Assembly: GCF_051622035.1 (NCBI RefSeq)
Contig: NC_135356.1
Coordinates: 15,238,079 to 15,302,078 of the forward strand
Origin: Arctopsyche grandis
Lineage: Eukaryota > Arthropoda > Insecta > Trichoptera > Hydropsychidae
Direction of reading: 5' to 3'
DNA length: 64,000 bases
Position 1 is the first letter of the stretch. Each line of letters starts with the position of its first letter. Made by a program: the position numbers and the translations under genes. Below the pieces are notes generated by a model. It ran no database searches. It was not told the DNA's origin and saw only the letters and a program-made list of their open reading frames with translations. Shown here one piece after another: positions 21,079 through 31,599 of the stretch.

Positions 21079-21353
21079 TCATAGACCCATCTCCAAATCC
21101 TTAACAACATTAGTGAGAGCTAAGCGTTCGGCATGAGAATCGGCAGTCACTATATATTTTGGATTTATGTTCCCCAGAAATCTTTCAAAAGAGCAAATGC
21201 TGAAAAATTCTCAAAAGTTGTTAGACTTTAGAAGTGATAACGGCTAATGGAACAGCGCTGGCTATACTTTCTGTCAGAACAAAAGTTATAGTGTGTTGTT
21301 GCAAATCACAGGATGACGTTGAGTCAATAAATATAATGTTATTATGGTTTGGT
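21079..21353 (-). pseudogene. MULE transposase remnant in second copy
   Basis: The minus strand reads FIDSTSSCDLQQHTITFVL, then TESIASAVPLAVIT, a stop, then IVTADSHAERLALTN. It is the same broken transposase piece as in the palindromic copy, with the same stop, so the break predates the split of the copies. Confidence 0.5.
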
Positions 21354-22022
21354 CTCTCTTCATTAGCGGAGTCGTGATTATTACAGTAAAGGGATTTTCT
21401 ATAAATTTAATTTTGGCGCCTCCCATTCTCCCTATACATTGAATGTATATTTTCTGTAAGAAAAGAATTTTAAATTTATTATGTACATATGTAACTTTAT
21501 AAAATGTTCATTGTCATAATATTCATTACCTTGATCATACTAGTCATTTTTCCACCTCTTTCATATAAAAATGCAGCATGCTGTTGAACTGCCTCCACCA
21601 CATCCACTATACTATGAAAATAGCATTGAAATCAGTGGAACCCAATCACGGGAATGTTTATCGACTTGGAAACGATCCACCTTGAATTTGTTAGACCAGC
21701 ATACAATGAAATCCATCCCGGCAAAAAGCTTTATGGATAAACCGTCATCTGATGTGGAACCCAGGGGGTTATGTTTGTATTCTTTAGAAAAGTTGGACAT
21801 GATAGAGGAGCTATATCAGCGTCTTCGAAGAAAAGTGAGTGACTGACTGAGTCATGAATGGATTATATATGTCGCGGTAGGTATGAATGCACACACGTCA
21901 AATGTCAAATGTAAAAACGTAGACAAATGTCTGTTTGTGTGAGTTTGTGTGTGAGCTATCGACGCTACACCGGTGACGAGTACTAGTAATTACGTCAATC
22001 GGATGGGAAACTTAGATATGCA

Positions 22023-22480
22023 TTCGGAACAAGTTCTTATAATATAATAAATTTTCATGGTTATTATATTTGTATCCAAAATTGTTTTTATTTTCATTAT
22101 TACCCAATACAATGATTTATTACACTGTGAAATTATTTTTTTAATTAATAAGAATTAATTTTTATTTTGTAAAGCTATGTTTAAAAAAAATATGAAAATA
22201 TAGACTAATTTTGTAAAAAATTATGTTATAAATATTTTCAATATATGTAGATACATATCATATAATAAATATGAATCAAATAATACATAAATTTACAGCA
22301 TCAAAAGTTCGAAAAGTACCAATTTAAAATGCATTCCTTTTTTTTCTTGATTGTTTGAATAAGTTTGTAAATAGATGTTCGTTTATATAATATATAATTT
22401 TTTGTTTGTATAAGATTGTAAATAGATTTATATTATTTAATAAACAATTGTAAATAAAAAAAAGGACGATGGCAACAATA
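22023..22480. other. Intergenic AT-rich spacer
   Basis: No gene, inverted termini or long repeat seen; short TATA-rich tracts only. Confidence 0.4.
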
Positions 22481-23170
22481 GCCCTTATTTTAGAGTGGAA
22501 ACACTCCTGCCGCGGGAAACGAGACGAGGGTGGATTCTCGTTCATTCGCATTTCGATCGTCACGGTGTACCGGCGTCCCCCCCCCCCTCGATCTCTCCCG
22601 AGCCATCTCTAAAGCAGACACTCCAAGAAATCAGCCATCTTGTTGAATAACCGCGGTACGGTTGAGTGTATTATCACTCCCTACCCTGAGTTCCAACAGT
22701 TCGTCACCGGTATCTCCACGGCTTCCTAACTCGGCGGGTTAACCTTTCCGTGTTAGCCAAGCCCTGCGAAAAGCCCTAGAAGCATCGGCCGCTGGAAGAC
22801 CGACCAGGTGACCCGAGAGCCAGCTTCACAACAGCTGGCGCATCTATAGACGAGACGAGGACTATAATCAGGAACTTCACGACTACTATAAGACATCCCA
22901 GGTTAGTCATTTCATTTCAGCGTTCCCATTGACCCCCACCAGAGAACGAACGTATCCCTGCACGCCAGGAATTCAACCAGCGAGAGAGTATTTATTACGT
23001 CACAGAATGTACATATTTATTAAATTAGCTAGATAGTTAAAATTATATAAATTTTAACTACGCCGAATTTTCGTGCGCTGCAAGATTCGCGCATGCGGTT
23101 TTTGTGGAGGCGGTTTTCCTGGGAACCCGTCTATAAATAACAACACCAGTACCCTCGCTAGCAGACAAGG
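22480..23170 (+). other. GC-richer non-coding block, possible first exon or LTR
   Basis: This block is clearly less AT-rich than its surroundings and has no long open frame. It contains a good splice-donor match, ATCCCAG followed by GTTAGT, at about 22908, and a run of C at 22577. It could be a 5' untranslated exon of the + strand gene at 28334, or a leader or LTR of an unrecognised retroelement (a GTCTATAAATAAC box lies near 23130). Both are inferences. Confidence 0.3.
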
Positions 23171-24313
23171 TTGGTAGCCAAGTATACCAACTGATAGTTT
23201 CATCGAAGTATTGATTTTTATATTTCATGTTGACGCTTTGATATTATAATACTAACTGGTATAAATACTATATTGTATGCCGATCTTTTGATTATTATAC
23301 TGATTAGTTATATTTTATACTGATATTTTAGTTAATATACCGATTAACTCGACCACTTTAATATTAATTACTTGGATACTGCTCATTTATAAATACATAC
23401 TGACAATTCAGTATTAAATACTGATAATTCGTTAAATATAATATTGATTAAAATGTATAAAATACTGATCGCTTTTAAATACAAGCTTTTGAATTTTGTT
23501 GACAGGCAAGCTTTCACACAAATCAAGTTGGCAGCACTAGTCGTTCACGGTATCGATAATGGCGAGGGGTTGACGTTTTTTCGCACAATTTCTTCCTTAC
23601 GAAAATCGCCGACACGCATCACGGTTTGTTGGAATTGATCTTCAGACTTCTAGAATTACTTTCTAATCGTCTAGATATATTTATCCGTCAAAGTTTCCAC
23701 AATTTATACATTGATGTGCGACTTTACCTTATAATTTGCAGAACGTAACCTCCTTTAATTTACAGGGCTCTTTTGAAATTTCTTGGCTTAATAATAATGA
23801 AAAAGGACGGATCTATTTTTTTCTTCGCGGAATGTCTTAATTTTCATTATAATTTTCATGGACTTCTTAACCTAAATGGTTCAGTGTCTTTGTCTTATTA
23901 CAGAATTTCGGTTTCATAAGGTATTCAAACCAGCCATTTATTTATTGATTCGAAATCCATTTCAAGATTTGTTGACGTTTCTTAAATGCGAAATCGTCGT
24001 TTTGTCTTTGAAATTACATTTGTATTGAGATGAGCTATATTTAATTGAATATATATATATTTTTTTAATTTCAGAAGTTAGCATGTTATCGTTTCACTCT
24101 GCATGATAATTGATCAATTACTATTCTTTTAGCATCCTGGAAAATGAATGCCATCAGATCAATATTGTTGACAGAATGGACTTGTCTTTTTTGGTGGCGA
24201 AGAAACAACAAAATATCATATATACTATTGCTATATTTCTATTGTGTAGTGATGGATTTTATAATAGTACCGTCAGTAGTCAAAACACCGTTGAAATTAA
24301 TGTACATATATAT
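23171..24313. other. Intergenic AT-rich region
   Basis: Short degenerate repeats of ATACTGATTA-type sequence occur at 23210-23450. A possible 3' splice site, TTTTTAATTTCAG, ends at about 24075. The open frame of 133 codons at 24110-24511 runs through a MITE and is not considered a gene. Confidence 0.4.
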
Positions 24314-24454
24314 CAGTGGTGGTTCGTCCATATGGACTGCGGGCTTGAAGTCTCCCAGTTTTATTTTCATTCAGTCATCGGGTCAACGAGCTACTACAGC
24401 CCGATGATTCATCTCTGCAACCCCACCGTTGTGAATTCTCACAAGCCGCCACTG
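24314..24454. mobile_element. Small hAT-like MITE (141 bp)
   Basis: Starts CAGTGGTGGTTCGTC and ends with the reverse complement of CAGTGGCGGCTTGTG, a frequent hAT MITE terminus in animals. A clean 8-bp duplication is not visible. Confidence 0.55.
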
Positions 24455-25096
24455 GTACATTTATGGGACTTTTGGTTAGCTTCAACTGATCTTTGCTTTT
24501 TGATATTTTGATGCTTCGCTCATATGCTTTCTCATGTCGAATCCTTCAGTTAGGATATTAATGTTCGTTTATTTGATATGTCTATAGCTTGCTGTTTTTG
24601 ATATTCTTTAAATTGATGATTTTTGATATACTAACTCATTTTTTATGTGTCTACTATATTTTAAAGTCTATTCATATTAGCACAGCATATACTATCAACT
24701 GCATGTAACCAGCAAGTTCAGAAAGCATTATTTGGTACATTCCATATGGACACATTCATATATTCCATTGGCGTATGCGCATTTACATGCTTCCATATGG
24801 AATGTACCAAAGAAAAGGTTTGTGCTGTGCTAATATGAATATACCCTAAATTTGCACGATTACTTTATTTTTTACAATAACTGAACAATTTTATTATTAT
24901 ATTAAAATATTCCATCAGCGTTTGAAAACATTGATTTACTAATATTGGCGTTATTGACTATAAAATTTACTACTGTGTGAGAGGCGAAATTGTTTTATAA
25001 GCGACAATTGTATTAAAAATAATTTTTAATGTGCTTTGTTAAAGAAATACGTTCAGTATTTTTAATTTTTAAGATCTTTGGATCAATGGTGATGAC

Positions 25097-25229
25097 TAAA
25101 GCCCGGACCCAGAAGGTGCCGCGTATTGTTCAAATGTTGTAAATGCATTGTTAAAGGTTTGCCGAACCTTTTTTACAAAGGATTTACAACAATGGAACAA
25201 TGAGCGGCCCCTTGGCTATCCTACCTCTA
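25097..25229. mobile_element. Foldback MITE family M, copy a
   Basis: Starts TAAAGCCCGGACCC and ends GGCTATCCTACCTCTA. The two halves are inverted (GTTCAAATGTTGTAAATGC against GATTTACAACAATGGAACA). Flanks are GTGATGAC (25089-25096) and GTGATGAT (25230-25237), an 8-bp duplication with one change. Confidence 0.8.
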
Positions 25230-25239
25230 GTGATGATGT

Positions 25240-26029
25240 ATTGATGTGAAACTTGAACATTGAATGCCAAAATGCTGCGCAAATTCCAATTCAGTGAATG
25301 ACCGTTCATGAAGATAAGAAGTTATCAACAGTCGTGTCATTATACTGAATTTATTAATATAAAGTGCTGATTATGCAGAAATTGTTTTTTTTTTATACAT
25401 ATGAATATATTTGCATGTATGATGATAATAATGGCGAATTGCAACAATTATAAATGATGCGTTTATTAATTTTTTTGTTGGTTTTAAAATATTTCGTTCA
25501 TGTGTATTTTTCGTTTGATTTTAGAAGTCGATTGTCAACGAGCTGGGAATTTATCTGATTCATATTTCTTACATCGAATTTTGTTGAAGGTATGTTTATT
25601 CACATTTTGTATAATATAAGACTTATCATGAGTTTTTTTTTAAAAGACGAATTTTCTTTTTTGATTTATGTTTTTCCTGCGATTTTGATTTGGTTCCCAA
25701 CAAAACACAACTTCAAGTGTAAAAATGAAATTATATGAAAAAACATTAATACAGGTTTTTCATTTCAAATTTCCCGTTTTTCATTTAAAATTAACGCCTT
25801 TTCATTTAAAATTAACCCCTTTTAAATGTCAATTTGAAAAGAAAAAGGGTCAGTGTGAAATGAAAAAGGTTTAATTTGAAATGAAAAAGGGTGAATTTGA
25901 AATGGTAAAGGGTCAATTTAATATGAAAAAAGGGTTAATTTGGAACGAAAAACCTATAAAAGATCAAAATTAGTAAACTCAGTTGACAGATTTTTAAAAG
26001 TTTTTATTATAGTTCTATACATACATACA
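25240..26029. other. Intergenic, with an inverted short-unit array
   Basis: Between about 25757 and 25958 a unit like TTCATTTAAAATTAACCCC occurs three to four times in one orientation. It is followed by five to six copies in the opposite orientation (TTAATTTGAAATGAAAAAGG). The rest has no assignable features. A possible splice donor (GAAGGTATG) lies near 25590. Confidence 0.55.
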
Positions 26030-26030
26030 T

Positions 26031-27604
26031 AGTGCCCGACAGAATTAAGTGGACACTTCAGAAAAAAAACTTAACAGAATATTTTTGTTATGATACATTT
26101 TACACAATAGAAATAAATCAGTAATATTCATGATACTTAGGTTTAAAAAATTATACGAAAATATTTTGAAAACACAATACCGTTTATTAAAAAAAAAAAA
26201 TGAGCAAAATACGGAAAAATGAGCAGTACAGACAAAATTAAGTGGACAAAGAGAAATTGAGATATATATATTTTTTTAAAACTTGTATGAGGTCCTTTCG
26301 AATTAATTACAGCCTGCAGTCTATTGGGTGTGCTTTCAACTAATTTTTGGTGTCAGCATCAAATTTTTTTCAAATAGTGGACAATTCATCAAAAAACATA
26401 CTTTTATCATTGTGACCGATTTTCAAAATTTTTTGGTCCATTATAGACCACTAATTTTCTATGGGATTAATATCTGGTGATTGGGGAGGCCACTCAATTA
26501 ATTAAATTCGATATCTTCTTCGATAAATTTCATTGTTTTCTTCGATTTGTGTTTTAGGTTGTTGTCCTGTTGAAAGATGAAAGTACTCCCCAGACCCATT
26601 TTTTTCGACTGATTTTTCCAAATTGTCTTTGATTATATCGATGTATATATCGGAGTCCATTATTCCTTCTATTTTGGCTGGACTCCGACGCCCTTCCAGG
26701 AAAAACAGCCCCATATCGTAATTGAGCCACCACCATATTTCACCGTTTTCTCAACACACTTGTTTTTGAGGGCTTTCAAACAGCTCAAATTAACGTTCGT
26801 CACTCCACACAATTCGTTTCCAAAACGATAAAGGCATTGCAATATATTTTTTGGCGAATTTTCTCTTCTCTTGGTTCACCTTGCTGGTTAAAGGTTTGCG
26901 CCGCATTCTACATTTTTTTTAAGCAAGCTTCTTTTAATCTACGCGACACAGTCTTCTCCGAGATATTCAGTGACAAGTCTTCTTTAATTTCCCGACAAGT
27001 TTTAGTTGGTTCTTGCTTTACTTTCCACAAAATAAGACGATCATCTCGCTGATTGGTTGATTTTTTTCTCCCTCTTCCCGGTAAATTCTCAACAGTCATG
27101 GTTTTTGAATTAATTGCAAATTTTTTCGGCAGCACTTTTTGAAATACGATATTTACTCGCGATATCACGAAAACTCACACCAATTTTACGATCTTCTACC
27201 ACAAATTTTCGAATTTGAATAGGAATTTCAGATTTTTTCGACATTTTATTTTTACGTCATTACACGCGAACAATATTAACGAAACAACTGTCTCCTACCA
27301 ATTCAGAGGGTGGAATGATAATATAAAGAAAAATTTGAAGAAATCGTACTAGTATTAGCTGAAATACATGGTCCCAAACCCATCCGTTACGCATCAACGC
27401 ACGACCCAATTTTTGAAGTGAGACGATTGTGGCAATGTCAAAGAAACAGCTATAAAGTGTAAGAAACGAAATGTATATATTGGGATCATAAAATAACACC
27501 CTTTTCATTTTTGAAAACTATAAATGCTTATGTTAAGTACTTTTTGAGAAAACCGCGTTCTTGTGTACACATAAAAAGTGTCCACTTAATTCTGTCGGGC
27601 ACTG
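26031..27604 (-). mobile_element. Tc1/mariner element, degenerate
   Basis: The inverted ends are AGTGCCCGACAGAATTAAGT followed by GGACACTT on the left and the same sequence in reverse complement on the right, inside TA-rich DNA consistent with TA targeting. Length is about 1.57 kb, close to full size for a Tc1 element. The transposase on the minus strand is broken by several frameshifts and stops. Confidence 0.85.
26400..27243 (-). pseudogene. Tc1-type transposase pseudogene
   Basis: From an ATG at 27243 the minus strand reads KSEIPIQIRKFVVEDRKIG, then SFRDIASKYRISKSAAEKI (helix-turn-helix), a frameshift, GRGRKKSTNQRDDR (GRPR-like linker), KTCREIKEDL, a stop, then FWKRIVWSDE (first catalytic Asp), a stop, GAVFPG in another frame, and finally EWPPQSPDINPIEN with the third catalytic residue region. 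At least four breaks separate these blocks, so it is not functional. Confidence 0.85.
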
Positions 27605-28333
27605 TATATACGAGTTGTATTCTTTTCACGTTCCGGTATTTAAAATTGAAAAGTAAAATTTTTCAAAGCCAAAAAACCCTCATTTTTATACATACTAAAA
27701 CCAAGTTTCTTTGATAAGTTGAAATTCATCTAATGTAAATGAGATATGTGATTCGTCATACATTTTTATAACTAAAAAGCTTTAGCAGGTCAAAAAAACT
27801 GTTCAATCTAGTTTTACAGTCTAGAATCAGTATTTTTGAAGTATTTCACGCTTTAAATATTTATTGGTAGAGGTACATATTGATTTACTGGTAAATTTTC
27901 AGGCCCATTCTTGGTAATCGACTCGCTGATGTTGATTTTCATTCTGTTAACAAATTTTAACCTAAACTAAAAAGGTTTATAAGTATGGATGTCTACTTAG
28001 AAGTAAAAATTTCAATACTTTTTGTCAGTTACAATCAGTAAATGCAAACAGAACAGATTTCATAAACATTCAGATCTTGCCAGAAACAATAGACATACTC
28101 TTAATCGTTGAGATAAATAAAATAAATGTATTTTAATTTTGTTTTCAGATACTGACGTACTCTTATCGTCTGGGAGCATTTAACAAGTGTTCATTGTAAA
28201 AATGTAATTTTTCGAAGCTAACCCAAGAGCAAGAGTCAGAGATCAGTTGGATTATTATTTAAGATAATAAACGAACTATATATTTATATATAGACTTTCA
28301 AGATTCAACCAAAGCTACATTAATATTGACAAG
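27605..28333 (+). other. Region upstream of NB-ARC/ankyrin gene; possible 5' UTR exon
   Basis: A strong 3' splice-site match, TTTTGTTTTCAG, ends at about 28149. The following 180 bases up to the ATG have no upstream in-frame start that would extend the gene. I infer that transcription may start further upstream and that this is the last non-coding exon part. No TATA box is convincing. Confidence 0.35.
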
Positions 28334-31291
28334 ATGAGTTGGTATTACTGTGAATCTCCAAAGAGGGAAAAGGAACATTATAATTTAAAACCACCACTGA
28401 AGTCTTTCGTCGGCAGAGAAGTGGAATTAGAGCATTTGCACAACTTAGTGCTTCACAGACGCGGTCCAGTAACGACTACACGCGTTACTGCTATTTATGG
28501 AGTAGGCGGTGTGGGAAAAAGTGAGTTGGCCAGGATGTATTGTCACCGTCAAATTGATTTTTTCAAAAACATATTGTTCTTTGATATGCAGAATAGAGAA
28601 AAAACGCAGGAGTCTTTTAGACAGCTGGCCCTAAAACTTAAAATACCTTTATATATGAATAAATACCCAAAAGAAGAACTAACATTTTTAGAGATTTTGA
28701 GGGAGGTTTATAAATATTTCGACGAAGATGATGAGAAATGTCTAATCGTTCTGGACAATGCTGTTGAATACAGTCCAATTACCGATTTTATACCTAGGGA
28801 GCATTATTTTAATAAACCGTTCATTCTAATCACCTCTCGCAGTCAAGAATGGGATGTAGGTGAAGAAGGAGAAATACAGCAATTGATCTTAAGACCATTT
28901 AAGGCTGCTGAATCCGAATTGTACATTGAAAGAGAAATACGTACTGAATACGAAAATGAAATGGTGAAAAAATTGGCATATGATCTGCACAATTTCCCGT
29001 TGGTAATCAGACAAGCTGTCAGTTATATAAATTTGCAAAATAATAAATTGGTAGAAAGCGGGGAAAGTGAATCGAATTTTAAAATAGAAGATTTTTTACG
29101 TTTGTACAATGACGGTAAACTTACTGCGCTCTCAGAATTTATCGATGACAATAACTATCTTCATCAGGAAACTCTGTTTACAATATGGGATAAGACACTC
29201 GAAGGGATATTTGAACATGTAGAATATGGAGAAATGGCCTTGTCAGTGTTTAAAATTATGGCATATTTGAAACCTGAGATGGAAGTTAGGGCTATTTTTT
29301 TAAAATTAAATCCTGATGACGAATTAACATGGGAAGCAGTTGAACTGCTCTCTCAGTATTCAATCGTTGAATTAAAATGGGGAGTAGTTAATATCGAAGA
29401 GTCAATACAAGATATGGCAAGATTTAAGATAAAAATGGATGGAGGTGAAGAAGAGGTTTTGAGGCGTGCGCTTATGCTTTTGGACAGAACCTCTTGCGAT
29501 AAACACATTGTTCGTGTATGGGAATTCGCAAGTCAATACCCTGAATTGATAAAAGCTTTCTTTGAAAAATCATTGTATTGCAAGACTAGGGTCACGGCTC
29601 TTCATTTATTGGCGGCATCGAAGAATAGTGTCGAAGTGATACAGACCATATTTAAATGGATTGACGATTGCGATGATATAGATTTTGACGATATCGATTT
29701 CGAAGATATCAACAACGAAACTGCTCTATACAAAGCCGCCAAAAAAGGTCATATAAACGTAGTCAAATTTCTTGCGAGCAGAGGAGCTCGACTGTCGAGC
29801 CAATGCACACTCTGTGGCTGGACTCCGTTGCACGTTGCCGCGCATAAAGGCAACAAGGACCTGGTCAGATATCTGAAATCCACCGACAGTTTTCTAGAGA
29901 CTATCGAGGATCAGTATAACATGACTCCAGTGGACTTGGCTGCCCTTTCTGGTCGCATTAGCATCGTCAAAATTTTCAATCCTCCCGGTTACAAGCATGA
30001 ATTCTTTGCAAACCTATACCAGGCTTTGAATTATGAATATCCATGTTTTGAGACGTATTTAAAGAAAATGATCAAGGAGTTTCCTTCGATTGTCACCGAG
30101 GCATTAGTTGGAATCACCCCGTTACATCTCGCCTCTAACTACAATAATATGAAACATGTAAAACTTCTTTTGGAATATGGCGCTGTCGTGGATTGTGTAG
30201 ATCGCAGTGGTCGTGCACCTCTCTTCAACGCTATCAGAGTAGGTAATGTTGAAATGGTTCAATTTTTTATTGATAACAAGGTGAATTTGAACACAGTAGA
30301 TCTATTAGGCATTTCGCCTTTACATGCCGCGTCGAAAGATAATCCCAGTATTGTAAAATTACTCATGGAAAATGGTGCTGACTGCTATATGAAAGATAAA
30401 CTAGGTAACACGTCATTGCACATCGCAACCATGAAAGGAAAATCCGAAGTTTTGAGGATGATTTTGCAGACAGCATCGGTTTTGAAGATCAACATTGTCG
30501 ACCAGTACAATCAGACCCCTCTACATTTAGCCGTCAAAATTAATAACCCGAATACGACAAGAATACTATTAGAACATGGTGCTAATATCAACGTATCAGA
30601 TTGTAATGGAGTCACACCTTTGCACAATGCAATATCCTGCGGAAATTTTGAAGTCGTCAAATTGCTCATGGAGAATGGAGCTAGTCACGAGCTAGCCGAC
30701 GTCTACGGGAAGACTGCTCTTCACTGGGCGGCTCGTAAAGGCAAAGCAAACATTTTAGTCTATTTGATTGAATGCGGGGCAAATCCCAACGATCTTGATA
30801 TATTCGGACGTTCACAGTTGCACTACGCAGCTCTGAGAGGACACCTGGTGGCCGTGAAGACGATCATTGAACGCGGAGGTAATCCGTTTGCAGCTGATAA
30901 ACATGATCGTACTCCGCTGCACGACGCGTGTGAATTTGGTTGCATCGACATGGTTAGGCTGCTGATCCATCAGGGTTTGAATCCGAAAGCGGTCGACTTT
31001 TCCGGTCGCACGCCACTACACTATGCAGCTGAATGCAACCGGGTCAACGTTGCCAAGCTCTTGATACTGATGGTTGACGATCTCAATATTGACGCCCGCG
31101 ACACGCTCGGCAGGACGCCACTGTTTTTGGCAGTCTCTTGCGGATCGCTAGAGATGGTAAAAGTCCTCATGTATTTGGGTGCTGATGTGAATGCCATCAA
31201 TAAAAGGGGCGAATCGCCAAAGATGTTAGCATTCACTTTGAGAAAACATGAAATACTAGCATATATGGTAGAACAATCTCAATCAATGTAA
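28334..31291 (+). CDS. NB-ARC (STAND) ATPase with about 16 ankyrin repeats
   Basis: The 985-residue frame is uninterrupted, with no intron. Only 24 residues precede the ATPase: FVGRE at 25-29, Walker A GVGGVGKSE at 56-64, Walker B CLIVLDNA at 136-143, a sensor-like FILITSRS at 163-170, and a GLPL-like HNFPLVIRQA at 219-228. A helical/winged-helix region follows to about 410, where SQYSIVELKWG resembles the segment before the MHD position, but no MHD-type His is seen. From about 425 to the end lie some 16 ankyrin repeats, for example TPLHVAAHKG, TPLHLASNYN, TALHWAARKG, TPLHYAAECN. In STAND proteins (known) the repeats sense a ligand and ATP binding drives oligomerisation. No CARD, death, TIR or other effector domain, signal peptide or membrane segment is seen, so signalling would need a partner. 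ATG context AACAAGATGA is acceptable. Function is unknown; an innate-immune or intracellular-sensor role is inference. A horizontally acquired or retroposed origin is possible because it lacks introns. Confidence 0.9.
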   Translation: MSWYYCESPKREKEHYNLKPPLKSFVGREVELEHLHNLVLHRRGPVTTTRVTAIYGVGGVGKSELARMYCHRQIDFFKNILFFDMQNREKTQESFRQLALKLKIPLYMNKYPKEELTFLEILREVYKYFDEDDEKCLIVLDNAVEYSPITDFIPREHYFNKPFILITSRSQEWDVGEEGEIQQLILRPFKAAESELYIEREIRTEYENEMVKKLAYDLHNFPLVIRQAVSYINLQNNKLVESGESESNFKIEDFLRLYNDGKLTALSEFIDDNNYLHQETLFTIWDKTLEGIFEHVEYGEMALSVFKIMAYLKPEMEVRAIFLKLNPDDELTWEAVELLSQYSIVELKWGVVNIEESIQDMARFKIKMDGGEEEVLRRALMLLDRTSCDKHIVRVWEFASQYPELIKAFFEKSLYCKTRVTALHLLAASKNSVEVIQTIFKWIDDCDDIDFDDIDFEDINNETALYKAAKKGHINVVKFLASRGARLSSQCTLCGWTPLHVAAHKGNKDLVRYLKSTDSFLETIEDQYNMTPVDLAALSGRISIVKIFNPPGYKHEFFANLYQALNYEYPCFETYLKKMIKEFPSIVTEALVGITPLHLASNYNNMKHVKLLLEYGAVVDCVDRSGRAPLFNAIRVGNVEMVQFFIDNKVNLNTVDLLGISPLHAASKDNPSIVKLLMENGADCYMKDKLGNTSLHIATMKGKSEVLRMILQTASVLKINIVDQYNQTPLHLAVKINNPNTTRILLEHGANINVSDCNGVTPLHNAISCGNFEVVKLLMENGASHELADVYGKTALHWAARKGKANILVYLIECGANPNDLDIFGRSQLHYAALRGHLVAVKTIIERGGNPFAADKHDRTPLHDACEFGCIDMVRLLIHQGLNPKAVDFSGRTPLHYAAECNRVNVAKLLILMVDDLNIDARDTLGRTPLFLAVSCGSLEMVKVLMYLGADVNAINKRGESPKMLAFTLRKHEILAYMVEQSQSM

Positions 31292-31586
31292 TTTATATTA
31301 CAAACGAACGTACATACATATATGTAAATGTGTGTGTTACAGCCGGAGTGTATTTTCAGTTGTAATATTTTCTAACTGGCATTTTAAGCGAATATAATTT
31401 AACTAGTCAGTTATATCTCAATAACCGCAACTAGACTTTCAATAATGTTATAATATAACATTTGAGTTTTGACTGCTCTGATGTTCGTACGAATGCTTTA
31501 GAATTCAATAATGCGTTAATATTTGCTAGGTATTACAGATAAAGGTAATGAGTATCGTATAACGATAACTCAAAAGAATGTGTTCA

Positions 31587-31592
31587 AATAAA
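31587..31592 (+). terminator. Candidate polyadenylation signal for NB-ARC/ankyrin gene
   Basis: AATAAA lies about 300 bases after the stop codon and is the first close match on the + strand followed by a TG-containing stretch. Motif-based only. Confidence 0.4.
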
Positions 31593-31599
31593 AAATGTG

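Larger units (their letters stand above)
18185..22022. mobile_element. MULE element with long terminal inverted repeats (second copy)
   Basis: The left end GCATATCTAAGTTT and the right end AAACTTAGATATGC are inverted. The arms match over about 400 bp (to about 18570 and from about 21585). Internal sequence matches one half of the palindromic MULE at 1018-9158. It lacks most of the LINE cargo frame (deletion near 18820) and carries a repeat-Y insertion at 19495-20199. No clear 9-bp duplication is visible at these ends (AGAATGCTT against ATTCGGAAC), and the left arm has lost some bases next to its end, so the borders are approximate. Confidence 0.75.

Noticed and set aside
21571..21846. 91-codon frame in the right terminal repeat of the second MULE
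   Set aside because: It spans the terminal repeat, is not preserved in the other copies, and overlaps an antisense frame; no domain recognised.
24110..24511. 133-codon frame
   Set aside because: Crosses a hAT-like MITE and shows no domain.
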